The translations under genes were made by a program, and so were the position numbers. A DNA stretch of 40,002 nt, from the IMG/VR virus record IMGVR_UViG_3300042889_000038, positions 1 through 40,002 of that record, one strand, 5' to 3'. This document shows, one piece after another, positions 7,920-16,201 of the stretch; the first letter of the stretch is position 1; the number at the start of each line of letters is the position of its first letter. Under the pieces are notes generated by a model that did not search any database, had not been told where the DNA came from, and saw only the letters and a program-made list of their open reading frames with translations. Source of the stretch: a virus.

Positions 7920-8071
7920 CGTTTTGATTTCCTTAATCCAAATTTTGCAAGGTATACGTAGACTGTTTCTACGCTTGCGCCGCATTCTTTGGCAATGTCT
8001 TGTGGAGACTTTTTATCCATAAGATATCTCTTTCGAAGCCAAGTCTCACTTGTATACAGTTTACCAGTCAT
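7916..8071 (-). CDS. Small helix-turn-helix protein
   Basis: The core WLRKRYLMDKKSPQDIAKEC followed by GASVETVYVYLAKFGL is a compact HTH of the kind found in sigma-like and resolvase-type DNA-binding proteins: one helix, the SPQDIA second helix, a GAS turn and a recognition helix. I place the start at the ATG at 8071 (51 residues), just after the upstream gene ends. Another ATG at 8107 adds 12 residues and overlaps that gene; neither has a well-spaced ribosome binding site, although AGAGG lies about 16 bases before 8071. It may be a small phage regulator; the target is unknown. Confidence 0.6.
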   Translation of the reverse strand: MTGKLYTSETWLRKRYLMDKKSPQDIAKECGASVETVYVYLAKFGLRKSKR

Positions 8072-8075
8072 AGTG

Positions 8076-8720
8076 TTATTTGTCAACCTCTTTTGTATTA
8101 ATATCATAATAAAATTTATCAGAGTCTTCTAAGATCCATTTATTTTGATTTTCAACATCCCACTTGTAATCATTAATTATTCTTTCAATAACATAATCTT
8201 TTTTTAGGGTAAAGGAAGGTTCATAAATACGAACTCTATTATTGGGCTGAATAGCAAAGTTTCCATCATCTCGCTGTATGACATGTCCACATTTGTGCTC
8301 AGAAGGACTTTCTGAATACCCGTCATCTATAACATTTGTATCTGGATTGTGCCAGTCAAGAGTAAATAAATAAGTTCCATCATGTCTTGTTTTTGTTCTA
8401 TCAATATATGACATTCTAAGGTTTGTTAAGTTTTCAAATTTAGTTACAGATATGTGATGACTAAAGGCGTTCCATAAAACTAAATTATGCAAGTCTACTT
8501 CAGGAACTCCAGGCTTTGTACAAAATGCACTAATTGGTAATCTCCACCATAATCCGCCATCCTCCATCATTATATGAAATAAAGGACTTCTACTTTTTAT
8601 ACTAGCAACACCAAATATAACGCATGGAAAATATTTGTCATGACTATCTAATTGATTCCTTAAGTAGTTTCCACGAACATAGCATTCAATTGGCGGGATG
8701 TTAGCATTTAATTCTGGCAT
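8076..8720 (-). CDS. Conserved phage protein of unknown function
   Basis: The 214-residue product has no enzyme motif I can name. It is acidic and aromatic-rich, with blocks NIPPIECYVRG (about 7-17), RLPISAFC (about 60-67), FTLDWHNPDTNV (about 119-130), SEHKCGHVI (about 140-148) and AIQPNNRVR (about 156-164). I recall proteins with the same ordered blocks in many marine cyanophages, also without a known role. It starts with TAATG coupling to the RuvC-like gene and lies among recombination and packaging genes. No signal peptide or membrane segment is visible, so it is cytoplasmic or virion-associated. Confidence 0.65.
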   Translation of the reverse strand: MPELNANIPPIECYVRGNYLRNQLDSHDKYFPCVIFGVASIKSRSPLFHIMMEDGGLWWRLPISAFCTKPGVPEVDLHNLVLWNAFSHHISVTKFENLTNLRMSYIDRTKTRHDGTYLFTLDWHNPDTNVIDDGYSESPSEHKCGHVIQRDDGNFAIQPNNRVRIYEPSFTLKKDYVIERIINDYKWDVENQNKWILEDSDKFYYDINTKEVDK

Positions 8721-9310
8721 TATTCTGTTACCCCTATTGCTTTATTCCAATTATTAATAGCCCAATGGCCGATACCACAAGCGTCAGCAACGTCATTATC
8801 GTCAATACTTTTATCATAGTTGATTTCAATTAATTTTATTGTCCTTTCTTTTCTTATCTGCCGTTCAAATGTTTTATACCAAGATATTGATTTTCCAGGA
8901 TTTTTTAATTTAATCTCTAATTGTTCTTCTTTAGTTAATTTTTTATTTCCTAAATAGTTTTGCCAAGTAATTGGGGCTACGGTTCCTATTTGTTTTGTTC
9001 CAGTCAATCCTGCCGCACCAAGCAGTGCACCTTGAACCAATGCAAGATCTGCAGCAGTTTTAGGACTATTCATAAAGACTGTGTGTTCAATTACTATTGC
9101 TTCAAATCCACCATAGTACTCAAAAAATGCTTTTGTTTTAGCACAGGCATCCATTACTTTTTCATAATTAGTATTACCTTCAAATTTTATTTTTCCAATA
9201 GTGCCAAGTTTTTTATTTTCAAATAATGCAAAAGCAAGACTGTTGGTGCTAGCATCAATGGCACATATTTTATTTGGCTCCACTATTGCACCCCACTTAG
9301 TCTTGTTCAT
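8720..9310 (-). CDS. RuvC-like Holliday junction resolvase
   Basis: An RNase H-fold nuclease of about 196 residues. The first strand carries ICAIDASTNSLAFALF with catalytic Asp near residue 19, the second acidic position is Glu75 in AIVIEH, and the C-terminal DDNDVADACGIG supplies the last aspartates (about 171-176), which matches RuvC. The middle GALLGAAGL and VAPITWQNYLG segments also fit. Such enzymes cut branched replication and recombination intermediates before packaging. The ATG at 9310 is chosen because AAAGGA lies ten bases upstream; a TTG two codons earlier is possible. The gene overlaps the zinc-finger gene before it by 14 bases. Confidence 0.85.
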   Translation of the reverse strand: MNKTKWGAIVEPNKICAIDASTNSLAFALFENKKLGTIGKIKFEGNTNYEKVMDACAKTKAFFEYYGGFEAIVIEHTVFMNSPKTAADLALVQGALLGAAGLTGTKQIGTVAPITWQNYLGNKKLTKEEQLEIKLKNPGKSISWYKTFERQIRKERTIKLIEINYDKSIDDNDVADACGIGHWAINNWNKAIGVTE

Positions 9311-9587
9311 AATCAAAAAATCCTTTTATTTCTTTTAACATCTTGTCAACACTTTTTTTACTTACATTACAATTTGAACAAAATCCAGAGTCATTGTAGA
9401 TTGATAGGTCTACGTTACAACCACCATGGCATTTTCTTACTTTGCCAATTCTTTTTTGTCTACGAGTTATGTGGTAGCGTTGCACAATTTTATCTTTTGT
9501 TGCAATGTCTCTACACTCAATCCCGCAGTAAATTTGATAACTTACTTTGGGATTAAATGCTTTATCGCATCGATCACATAGTTTCAC
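9297..9587 (-). CDS. Double zinc-ribbon protein
   Basis: This 96-residue protein has two cysteine clusters: CDRC (residues 4-7) with YCGIEC (about 20-25), and CHGGC (about 53-57) with CSNC (about 71-74), separated by a basic RRQKRIGKVRK stretch. Each pair fits a four-Cys zinc site, so it is likely a nucleic-acid-binding or adaptor protein. The start is GTG with GAGG five to six bases upstream, overlapping the end of the Cas4-like nuclease gene. Its place between a Fe-S nuclease and a resolvase suggests a recombination role, but that is only context. Confidence 0.65.
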   Translation of the reverse strand: MKLCDRCDKAFNPKVSYQIYCGIECRDIATKDKIVQRYHITRRQKRIGKVRKCHGGCNVDLSIYNDSGFCSNCNVSKKSVDKMLKEIKGFFDYEQD

Positions 9588-10419
9588 TTAATTCCTCAAG
9601 AGGTTTAATTTTTAAAACCCCTGCTTCTGCCTCTGCACAGGCTTTTTGGATAGGGCAAACCTTACAGATTTTTGAGTTTGCTCTATATGTTTTTACTGGA
9701 ATGTCTCTATCTGTCCAAGCCTTACGAACTTGTTTCATCCAGTCAAATGCATAGTTGGTCCAGTTACGATACTCATCATTAACTAGCACTGGTAAGGTTA
9801 ATAATTCATGATTGTTTTTATTTTCATAAATTAAAACACCTTTATCTTTTTTTAATACTTTCATATACATTAGTAATTGCATAAGGTGTTTGCCTTTTGC
9901 TTTTCTATTTGCTTTTTTATATTCAAATCCATCGTTTGGCATTGTTTTAATTTCGCCAAGAATTGATTCACCCTTATAGTCAAGCATTACATCTCCATAG
10001 CCAAAGATAGGAGGATCATCTACCTTAACTGTAAACTCTAATGCTGGATGTTTTTGTTTGCCATATTTACGATCTGTTTCAAACTCCATGTTTTTATCTA
10101 AGATGTCTGCTTTAATCATTGCATCTTGAATTCGATCATGGCTTAACGTACCGTTTGTTCTATTTGCTACACCATATGGGTCAGCGTTATCATAAAACAC
10201 TGCGCCATCAAAAGCAAGATACCAAAACCTTGCACACTCTCCAGCACCATAAGTAAGTGTTGATGGAGAAAAAGAATATTTTTTAGTAAATTTTGGTTTA
10301 ATATCTGCTACATATCCTTGTTGAATAGCATTAACTAATCCTTCTGTATAGCCAACATCTTCATTATGTTTTGGTTCATCTGTTCTAATCATAATCTGTT
10401 TTAGTAAGTTTTTGCTCAT
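9574..10419 (-). CDS. Cas4/RecB-like PD-(D/E)XK nuclease with Fe-S cluster
   Basis: The 281-residue protein shows the layout of Cas4 and AddB-type exonucleases. A first cysteine (Cys62, in ECARFWY) and three C-terminal ones (Cys252, 255, 261, in CKVCPIQKAC) are placed to hold a 4Fe-4S cluster. Between them are His94, Asp143 (GYGDVMLD), Glu156-x-Lys158 (LGEIKTM) and Gln181 (the QxxxY-like helix), the PD-(D/E)XK active site. It would trim DNA ends for recombination with the phage RecA-like protein. No CRISPR array or other cas gene is present, so it should not be read as a CRISPR adaptation factor. It has its own promoter and an AAAGGA ribosome binding site. Confidence 0.85.
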   Translation of the reverse strand: MSKNLLKQIMIRTDEPKHNEDVGYTEGLVNAIQQGYVADIKPKFTKKYSFSPSTLTYGAGECARFWYLAFDGAVFYDNADPYGVANRTNGTLSHDRIQDAMIKADILDKNMEFETDRKYGKQKHPALEFTVKVDDPPIFGYGDVMLDYKGESILGEIKTMPNDGFEYKKANRKAKGKHLMQLLMYMKVLKKDKGVLIYENKNNHELLTLPVLVNDEYRNWTNYAFDWMKQVRKAWTDRDIPVKTYRANSKICKVCPIQKACAEAEAGVLKIKPLEELSETM

Positions 10420-10440
10420 TTTTTATCCTTTGTTTATATA

Positions 10441-10449
10441 AGTATAGCA
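10441..10449 (-). promoter_or_regulatory. Extended -10 promoter for the Cas4-like nuclease gene
   Basis: Minus strand TGCTATACT, an extended -10 box in the 32-base gap before the nuclease gene, with no visible -35. Transcription would start near 10434, leaving a short leader with AAAGGA before the ATG. The nuclease, zinc-ribbon, RuvC-like and terminase genes may depend on it. Confidence 0.55.
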
Positions 10450-10451
10450 GG

Positions 10452-10769
10452 TTATCGTATTATGTATTTGAGTGCTGACACTAAATTGTTGATTGATTCT
10501 GCTGCCGTGAAATATATGTTTTTCTTTGCTCTATCACTTTTATCTACATTAGCCATCCATGTTGCTTTAAATGACATTTTTGCTGCAATGGCTTGAAGTC
10601 TTACAATTTCAACAGTAGCAACATTAAATGGAACATCTGGTTTAATGATTAACTTAGCAATCATTGTTAAAGCAGTTGTTAACTCTTCGTCATTCATATA
10701 GTCAGCAATTTCAGTCAAACCATTGACCATATCTATGGTTGTTCCTGTTTGTTTAATTTGCTCTATCAT
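10452..10769 (-). CDS. Hypothetical helical protein in the recombination cluster
   Basis: The 105-residue protein is almost entirely helical by composition, without cysteines, signal peptide or membrane segment. It has a strong GGAGG ribosome binding site seven to eight bases before the ATG. Visible blocks are LTEIADYMNDEELTTALTMI and a mid-region MSFKATW followed by a basic DKSDRAKK loop. I do not recognise the family. It lies one base after the small PD-(D/E)XK gene and ends at the promoter of the Cas4-like nuclease, so it is the last gene of the replication transcript before that promoter. Confidence 0.6.
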   Translation of the reverse strand: MIEQIKQTGTTIDMVNGLTEIADYMNDEELTTALTMIAKLIIKPDVPFNVATVEIVRLQAIAAKMSFKATWMANVDKSDRAKKNIYFTAAESINNLVSALKYIIR

Positions 10770-10770
10770 T

Positions 10771-11061
10771 TTATTTACCCTCCGTTAGTTGTTCTAAAAG
10801 ATCCATTTCAATTATAGCAAGTCTTACCTTTGTATTTCCTTCTCCAAGCACTACTACAATTGCTGGAGATTTATCAATTCCTGATTTTATGGAATCAGTA
10901 ACAGCCTTAGCCCATACATCTTTGTTTAATGTAAAAGATTTTCCAACTTCTTTAAAGTCAACTATAAAATTTCTCCAAGTTGCATCTCCTTTTTTATTAT
11001 TACGACCAGAATTTTTGTGTTGCTTAGCCCCAATTCTTTTGGACTCGCTTTTCTCACTCAT
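10771..11061 (-). CDS. Small PD-(D/E)XK nuclease, resolvase-like
   Basis: The 96-residue protein reads as a minimal PD-(D/E)XK fold: a basic N-terminus (RIGAKQHKNSGR), Asp26 in KKGD, then Asp35-Phe-Lys37 on the next strand (FIVDFKE), followed by GKSFTL and a helix plus strand (PAIVVVLG). I recall the KGD...(D/E)xK...SFTL pattern in small nucleases of actinobacterial phages annotated as Holliday-junction-resolvase-like. Hjc- and RecU-type enzymes share this arrangement. It stands between RecA-like and Cas4-like genes, consistent with branched-DNA processing. The Asp-x-Lys in place of Glu-x-Lys is allowed in the superfamily. The substrate is inferred. Confidence 0.62.
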   Translation of the reverse strand: MSEKSESKRIGAKQHKNSGRNNKKGDATWRNFIVDFKEVGKSFTLNKDVWAKAVTDSIKSGIDKSPAIVVVLGEGNTKVRLAIIEMDLLEQLTEGK

Positions 11062-11236
11062 TTGTAAAGTCTCTTTTCTTTCTTTTTGGTGGAATTAATC
11101 CAACTGTAGATATGTGTTTTTGAGAACACATCCAAGTTGCATCACCTATTTCTTTCCAATACCTTAAAGAACCAACAATTTCTTGGCAAGTTTTACAAGG
11201 AAATTTGCCTGGATATACTGTAAACTCTTTAGACAT
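11054..11236 (-). CDS. Small zinc-finger protein
   Basis: A 60-residue protein with CKTC (about 14-17) and CSQKH (about 37-41), which could hold one zinc ion, and a basic C-terminus (PPKRKKRDF). Its ATG follows the RecA-like gene stop closely (TAATG coupling) and its end overlaps the small nuclease gene by eight bases. It is likely DNA- or RNA-binding. The family is unknown to me. Confidence 0.6.
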   Translation of the reverse strand: MSKEFTVYPGKFPCKTCQEIVGSLRYWKEIGDATWMCSQKHISTVGLIPPKRKKRDFTNE

Positions 11237-12242
11237 TACTCAACTTATCTTTTAGTTGTTGTTGTAAATTTAAATCTTCTTTTATCCTATTAATAATTCC
11301 ATCTCTTCCTTGTACTTTTGTGCCATCTTCTAACTGATACCATGCGCCAGTTCTGTTTAATAAACCAATAGATTCTGCAGTATCAACAAGATCACCAACA
11401 GCATCAATACCAATGTTGTTTCCACGGAAATAAAAATCATACTCACCAGACTGAAAACCTGGGGATGTTTTAGAAAATTGTAATTCCCATCTAATCTTTC
11501 TTCCAATTTTTTCTTCAATCAGTTTATCTCCAACTTTAATTTTACCTTTGATAGCCTGATTGTCAGACTCAGAAGAAAACAACTTTATAACACAAGATGA
11601 ATAAAACTTGGTAGCCTGCCCACCAGAAGGTTGCTGGCTTGTATACATAGCGCTAATGTTGTTTCTTGATTGAGAAATAAGAACAAGAAGTGTTGGCTTT
11701 ACCTTGTTATTAGCATAGTTAAGCATTTTCCAAGCATTGCTAAAGTCTCTAGACTCTGCACCAATTTGTTTTGTATTCTCAAGTGCTTTCATTTCATCTG
11801 TATCTTTTTCAAAATATATAGCAGGAAGCATAGAAGTAATAGAGTCAATGACTATTAAGTCAACTCCAGCATTTATAAGCCCAACGCCAACATCTACCAT
11901 GTCGCTAATAGTTCTTGCTTGAGAATAAATTAACTTTGTTGGGTCTACCCCCAGTTGTCGTGCCCAATCTTCAGAGTAAGACATCTCAGAATCAATCCAT
12001 GCACAAACCTTACCTTCTGCTTGTGCTAAAGCAATCATTTGTAAACACATAGAGGACTTAGCAGATGACTTGCTTCCCCATATAAGCACCTGTCTACCGT
12101 ATGGTAGTCCACCGCCTAGGGCACGGTTTAATCCAAAACTTGGTGTTGGCTGATACTCAAAACTAATACCTTCGCCAGTTCCAAGTCGTTTTCTAAGTCT
12201 TGGATCTAACTGAGATAATACATCTTCTACACTAACTGACAT
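11229..12242 (-). CDS. recA: RecA/UvsX-like recombinase
   Basis: The 337-residue protein has the RecA core: LGGGLPYGRQVLIWG leading into the P-loop (56-64), a WIDSE strand (about 82-86), Walker B LIVIDS (129-134) with SITSMLP, a VLISQSRNN strand end, and SGGQATKFYSS typical of the L2 and following region. The P-loop reads GSKSSAKSS, with Ala where most RecA proteins have Gly before the Lys; T4 UvsX also departs from Gly here. It lacks the long RecA C-terminal domain. It forms filaments on ssDNA for recombination-dependent replication and repair. It overlaps the polymerase gene upstream by 11 bases. Confidence 0.9.
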   Translation of the reverse strand: MSVSVEDVLSQLDPRLRKRLGTGEGISFEYQPTPSFGLNRALGGGLPYGRQVLIWGSKSSAKSSMCLQMIALAQAEGKVCAWIDSEMSYSEDWARQLGVDPTKLIYSQARTISDMVDVGVGLINAGVDLIVIDSITSMLPAIYFEKDTDEMKALENTKQIGAESRDFSNAWKMLNYANNKVKPTLLVLISQSRNNISAMYTSQQPSGGQATKFYSSCVIKLFSSESDNQAIKGKIKVGDKLIEEKIGRKIRWELQFSKTSPGFQSGEYDFYFRGNNIGIDAVGDLVDTAESIGLLNRTGAWYQLEDGTKVQGRDGIINRIKEDLNLQQQLKDKLSNV

Positions 12243-15200
12243 TTACATCCTCCATTATAACGGTTCCATCTTTGGTTTTACCAAAACTAAATTTATACGA
12301 TTTACCTTCTTCAATATGCATATATGCTTTAGGAAATGCAGTAGGAAATACTGTAACAGAGTGTAAATCTCTAGCCGTATCTGCTAAAGTTAAAGAAGCC
12401 ATTTTTTTTCCAGCCTTTGTAACTCTTGGTTTAAAAGAAACAACAAACATTTCTTCTTCGCTATATGGTAATTGTTTATAACCTAAAAACTTAACAAGTG
12501 CATTTGAAGATTCTTTTATTTCATCAACAGGAATTGCAGATACAATCCTATTGTCATTAGCAAGAACCAAGTAAGTGCGACCCGTCTCAATAGTGGTTCC
12601 CTCTTCATCAAATATACCAACACTCCCAGTTTTGTCCAGAATTTCAACTCGTGACCATCCTTTTCCTCGTTTAATTGTTTTAACCATACCCATTAAAATA
12701 TATGATCCTTTTTCTTCAAATAAATCAATGTCTTGAATAAATGCATAATAGTGCGAAGGAATTGTTATGTTAAACTCTGGAAGGTTTAAATATTCATAAA
12801 TATTTTCTTTAATCTCACTATCACTTCTAGGGTTATCTGAAAAAGTTGCTGCACCAATAACTCTAAGAGCATTAAGCGCTCTACTGTTTACGCCATTACC
12901 TTTTGTAAAAGTAAACTCTTCAAGTTCTTTGTATGATTTAAATGGACGAGCAGCAATATATTTAGCAGCAATATTATTAGAGATAAATTTAATTCCTGTT
13001 AAACCAAACCTTATACCCTTGCCTTCAATTTTGAAATCAAGATCAGAGTCATTGATGTGTGGAAGTTTAATAGATATTCCCATACGTTTTGCTTCAATAA
13101 GATATTCTGTTCTACCGTCTTTATCCTTTTCATTCTTAAGAAGGGCAAACATAAACTCAAGTGGATAGTAGTATTTTAACCACGCCGTCCAATACGAGAG
13201 CGTAGAGTAAGCAACCGCATGACTCTTGTTGAACGAGTATCCCGCATGCGCCTCAAAGTCATGCCATAGATCACGAGCCTGGTTGGGAGCAATATAGGCA
13301 GAAGCGCCAGTAATAAAACGTTCTTTATAAATATCGAACTCTTTTGCATCTTTCTTCTTTCCAATAATTTTACGTACCTTGTCAGCATCAGACATTGACA
13401 TTCCACCTAGGTGAACACAAGCCTGCATAACTTGCTCTTGATACAGGATACACCCATATGTATCATTTGTGAACTGCTTCATAATTTGGTGGGTATAGGA
13501 AACATTCTGCTTACCATGCTTACGAGCAATATAATCTTTACCAATAGTATTCATAGCACCTGGACGAACTAAAGCATTTGATGCTGCTAACTCATTAAAA
13601 TTCTTTACTCCCATTTTTACTAGAAGGTTTGTATATGGTGTTGCTTCACATTGGAATACACCTTTTGTATACCCGTCTGAAAGCATCTCATATACTTTTG
13701 GATCTGCCATATCAATTGATAAAAGATCAATGTCTTTGTAGTGATTTTGCTTAATCATGCTAATAGCATCTTTTACTACGCTTAAAGTTTTAAGACCTAA
13801 TGCATCAATTTTAATAAGACCAATCTTTTCAGCCTCTTCCATATCAACACCAACCACAGGAATGCGATCATCGGATCCAGGAGAAGAGCGAGTTTCCAAT
13901 GGCGCATACCTAAATATTGGATCCTTACTAGTAACCACACCAGCAGCATGAATGCCAGTACCCCTAATACGACCACGTAATTGTTCTCCATAAATCTCCA
14001 CTTCTGGATATTTTTCTCTAAACCATAGTGTAGTTTTAGAGGTGCAATATTCATCCCAAGTATCTACTAACTTTAATACCTTGTTCACATCTGTTAATGG
14101 TATATCTAAAACTCTTGCAACATCTCGCACAACGCCTTTATCTTTAAACTCAAGGAATGTGGCAATAGACGCTACGTGTCTATATTGTCTAACTAAATAA
14201 TCTTTTACTTCATCACGACGAGTATCTTGAATATCTGTATCAATATCAGGAAAGTCATTACGCTCTGGATTAATAAAACGAAAAAACAAAAGTCCATGCT
14301 CTAATGGATCTATATCTGTAATGCCAAGCATATAGCAAACCAAAGAGCCAGCAGAAGATCCACGACCAGGACCAACTAAGATTCCTTCCTTCTTAGCCCA
14401 ATTAATCATACTTTGAACTACAAGAAAGTATGGAGCAAATTTTTTATCTTTAATAATTTCAAGTTCTTCGTCTAATCTTAACTCATAGGAATCATTTCCT
14501 ACCCAAGAAGATGTTAGTCTTTTATTTTCTAGTGCTTGCCATGCCAAATCTCTTAATTGTTTATCTGGATTCTTATACTGAACTGGAAGCAGGTTTAGTC
14601 CATCTTTAATGTCATAGTCTTCTACTGTATCTGCCAATAACAATGTGTTTGAATAGATGTCTGGTCGATCAATATCCTGCAACTCCATTGCTGCTTTAAT
14701 TTCTTCATAAGACAATAGGTGGATATCAAACTTATTAAATGTTATCTGGCGGTCTTGTCCGTATAGATAGTCAAGTCTTTCCATCATGTCTGTTTTCTTT
14801 TTAGATTTTTCATACGTTGCTTCTTTGTTTACTTTCCCATGTGTATTTAAAATTAATTTAAATTCTTGTATTTCTTTTTGCAATGTATCTGAATGGTGAC
14901 AGTCTGGTGTAACAACAACCTTTATATCAAACTCATCAGCAAGTTCAATAAGATATTTATTTATTTCTGGTGTATTGTGTGGCATAACCTCAATGTAATA
15001 ATCGCTACCAAAATTATCTTTAAACCAATTAATATTTTTTTTAGCAATTGCAAACTCTTGCTCTTCTAATGCTTTAACAATAACGCTACTAGGACAAGCA
15101 GACGTTACGATAATTCCTTCTTTATACTTTTTAAGAATCTCAAAGTCAAACCTTGGTTTCTTAAAAAACCCATCTGTCCATGCAATTTCACTAATTTTGT

Positions 15201-15519
15201 TAAGGTTTTCCAAACCCTTTTGGTTCTTGGCTAGAAGGACAATGTGGTTATAGACAAGATCTTGTTGACCTTCCCTTTCAGACTTATCCCTTTTATCAGA
15301 TATATCTGCACACATGTATCCTTCTAAACCAAGGATTGGCTTAATACCCTTTTCTTTTGCAGCACGATACAACTCTCTGTGACCAGAAAGTGTACCGTGA
15401 TCTGTAATTGCAAGAGCGTTCATACCCAACTTGCTAGCACGGTCTACATACTCTTGTGGAGTTGCTATGCCGTCAAATAGGGAGTAGTGAGTATGAACAT
15501 GTAAGCCTACATAGTTCAT
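12232..15519 (-). CDS. dnaE: DNA polymerase III alpha subunit (DnaE-type) with intact PHP domain
   Basis: A C-family replicative polymerase of 1095 residues. The PHP domain (1 to about 270) keeps HVHTHYSLFDG (His7, His9, Asp16), TDHG (His41), LGLEGY (Glu66), NHIV (His92), SACP and PDCHH, i.e. apparently all nine metal ligands of an active PHP exonuclease. The polymerase core has GPGRGSSAGS and the catalytic DIDTD (425-429), followed by YQEQVMQ and KSHAVAYS. A C-terminal OB-like part (about 930-1070) ends the protein. Slightly short for DnaE (about 1160-1180 is usual). It follows the ssDNA-binding gene by three bases, with little ribosome binding site, suggesting translational coupling. Confidence 0.95.
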   Translation of the reverse strand: MNYVGLHVHTHYSLFDGIATPQEYVDRASKLGMNALAITDHGTLSGHRELYRAAKEKGIKPILGLEGYMCADISDKRDKSEREGQQDLVYNHIVLLAKNQKGLENLNKISEIAWTDGFFKKPRFDFEILKKYKEGIIVTSACPSSVIVKALEEQEFAIAKKNINWFKDNFGSDYYIEVMPHNTPEINKYLIELADEFDIKVVVTPDCHHSDTLQKEIQEFKLILNTHGKVNKEATYEKSKKKTDMMERLDYLYGQDRQITFNKFDIHLLSYEEIKAAMELQDIDRPDIYSNTLLLADTVEDYDIKDGLNLLPVQYKNPDKQLRDLAWQALENKRLTSSWVGNDSYELRLDEELEIIKDKKFAPYFLVVQSMINWAKKEGILVGPGRGSSAGSLVCYMLGITDIDPLEHGLLFFRFINPERNDFPDIDTDIQDTRRDEVKDYLVRQYRHVASIATFLEFKDKGVVRDVARVLDIPLTDVNKVLKLVDTWDEYCTSKTTLWFREKYPEVEIYGEQLRGRIRGTGIHAAGVVTSKDPIFRYAPLETRSSPGSDDRIPVVGVDMEEAEKIGLIKIDALGLKTLSVVKDAISMIKQNHYKDIDLLSIDMADPKVYEMLSDGYTKGVFQCEATPYTNLLVKMGVKNFNELAASNALVRPGAMNTIGKDYIARKHGKQNVSYTHQIMKQFTNDTYGCILYQEQVMQACVHLGGMSMSDADKVRKIIGKKKDAKEFDIYKERFITGASAYIAPNQARDLWHDFEAHAGYSFNKSHAVAYSTLSYWTAWLKYYYPLEFMFALLKNEKDKDGRTEYLIEAKRMGISIKLPHINDSDLDFKIEGKGIRFGLTGIKFISNNIAAKYIAARPFKSYKELEEFTFTKGNGVNSRALNALRVIGAATFSDNPRSDSEIKENIYEYLNLPEFNITIPSHYYAFIQDIDLFEEKGSYILMGMVKTIKRGKGWSRVEILDKTGSVGIFDEEGTTIETGRTYLVLANDNRIVSAIPVDEIKESSNALVKFLGYKQLPYSEEEMFVVSFKPRVTKAGKKMASLTLADTARDLHSVTVFPTAFPKAYMHIEEGKSYKFSFGKTKDGTVIMEDVNVS

Positions 15520-15522
15520 CTA

Positions 15523-16179
15523 TTACCAGTCTACGTTGGTAGCAGATGAAGTTGTTGGACCGTCAAAGCCTAAGTAGAATGCTTCTTGTTCAGCATAAGG
15601 AATTTTCTTTAATGCTAACTCAAGAGGATAAGGCTTAAATGCTGACCAGTCAAATGGTTCTGTATCTGGTGCACCTGGAATGGTTGTGTAACTTGTTTCA
15701 GTACCCTGACCATTTCGTTTTACTTTCCAGACTACGTTTGAGATGCTACCTGTTTCAAGTGCATACTCACGAATTGTATTAAATGCTGATTGCTTGCTAA
15801 CACCCATTGACCAAATAGCCACATACGGTGCTTCAATGCCATCGTCGACTAAAACATTGCAATAGAAACGAAGACGTGCTCTCCAGCCAGCCTTTGGATC
15901 TTTACGGTGCATTTCTTCTGCCCAGTCACGACCTTCTGATTCCATTGTATCTACAGCCTTACGCTTGTAGTCTTTTGGATTTGTATGTTCTTTAACAACT
16001 AGAGCAAGACCACGTTCTGCATTGTAGTTTGCAGAGTCTTCATCTAGTTCTTCAACGAAACGAATTTTTACTGCTTGTCCATCGGCAATTTTTAACCATC
16101 TTACCTTTGGAGAGTTTTCATCATATTTTGGCTTGTCGAGCAGGGCATTTATATTTTTGAGTCCCTTTACTACGCTCAT
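15523..16179 (-). CDS. Putative single-stranded DNA-binding protein
   Basis: The 218-residue protein has an early KVRWLKIADGQAVKIRFVEE segment (26-45), typical of the first strands of phage OB-fold ssDNA-binding proteins, then a central RLRFYCNVLVDDG strand pair (about 102-114), YVAIWSMG, and an aromatic, acidic-leaning tail ending TNVDW. It has no classic bacterial SSB signature and no full gp32 zinc site. Its place between primase and polymerase, a strong AGGAG ribosome binding site and a separate promoter fit a protein needed in large amounts at the fork. A processivity or other accessory factor is possible. Confidence 0.62.
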   Translation of the reverse strand: MSVVKGLKNINALLDKPKYDENSPKVRWLKIADGQAVKIRFVEELDEDSANYNAERGLALVVKEHTNPKDYKRKAVDTMESEGRDWAEEMHRKDPKAGWRARLRFYCNVLVDDGIEAPYVAIWSMGVSKQSAFNTIREYALETGSISNVVWKVKRNGQGTETSYTTIPGAPDTEPFDWSAFKPYPLELALKKIPYAEQEAFYLGFDGPTTSSATNVDW

Positions 16180-16201
16180 ATATTCTCCTTTGTTTGTTAT
16201 A

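Noticed and set aside
9574-10419. CRISPR adaptation (Cas4) system
   Set aside because: The protein is Cas4-like, but no repeat-spacer array, cas1 or cas2 is present in the window; phage recombination nucleases of this type are common.
13176-13406. Minus-strand alternative frame inside the polymerase gene
   Set aside because: It is a basic, Leu/Arg-rich shadow of dnaE codons without start signals; similar shadows inside the tape measure (33479-33814, 30950-31150) and tail-tip genes were left out for the same reason.
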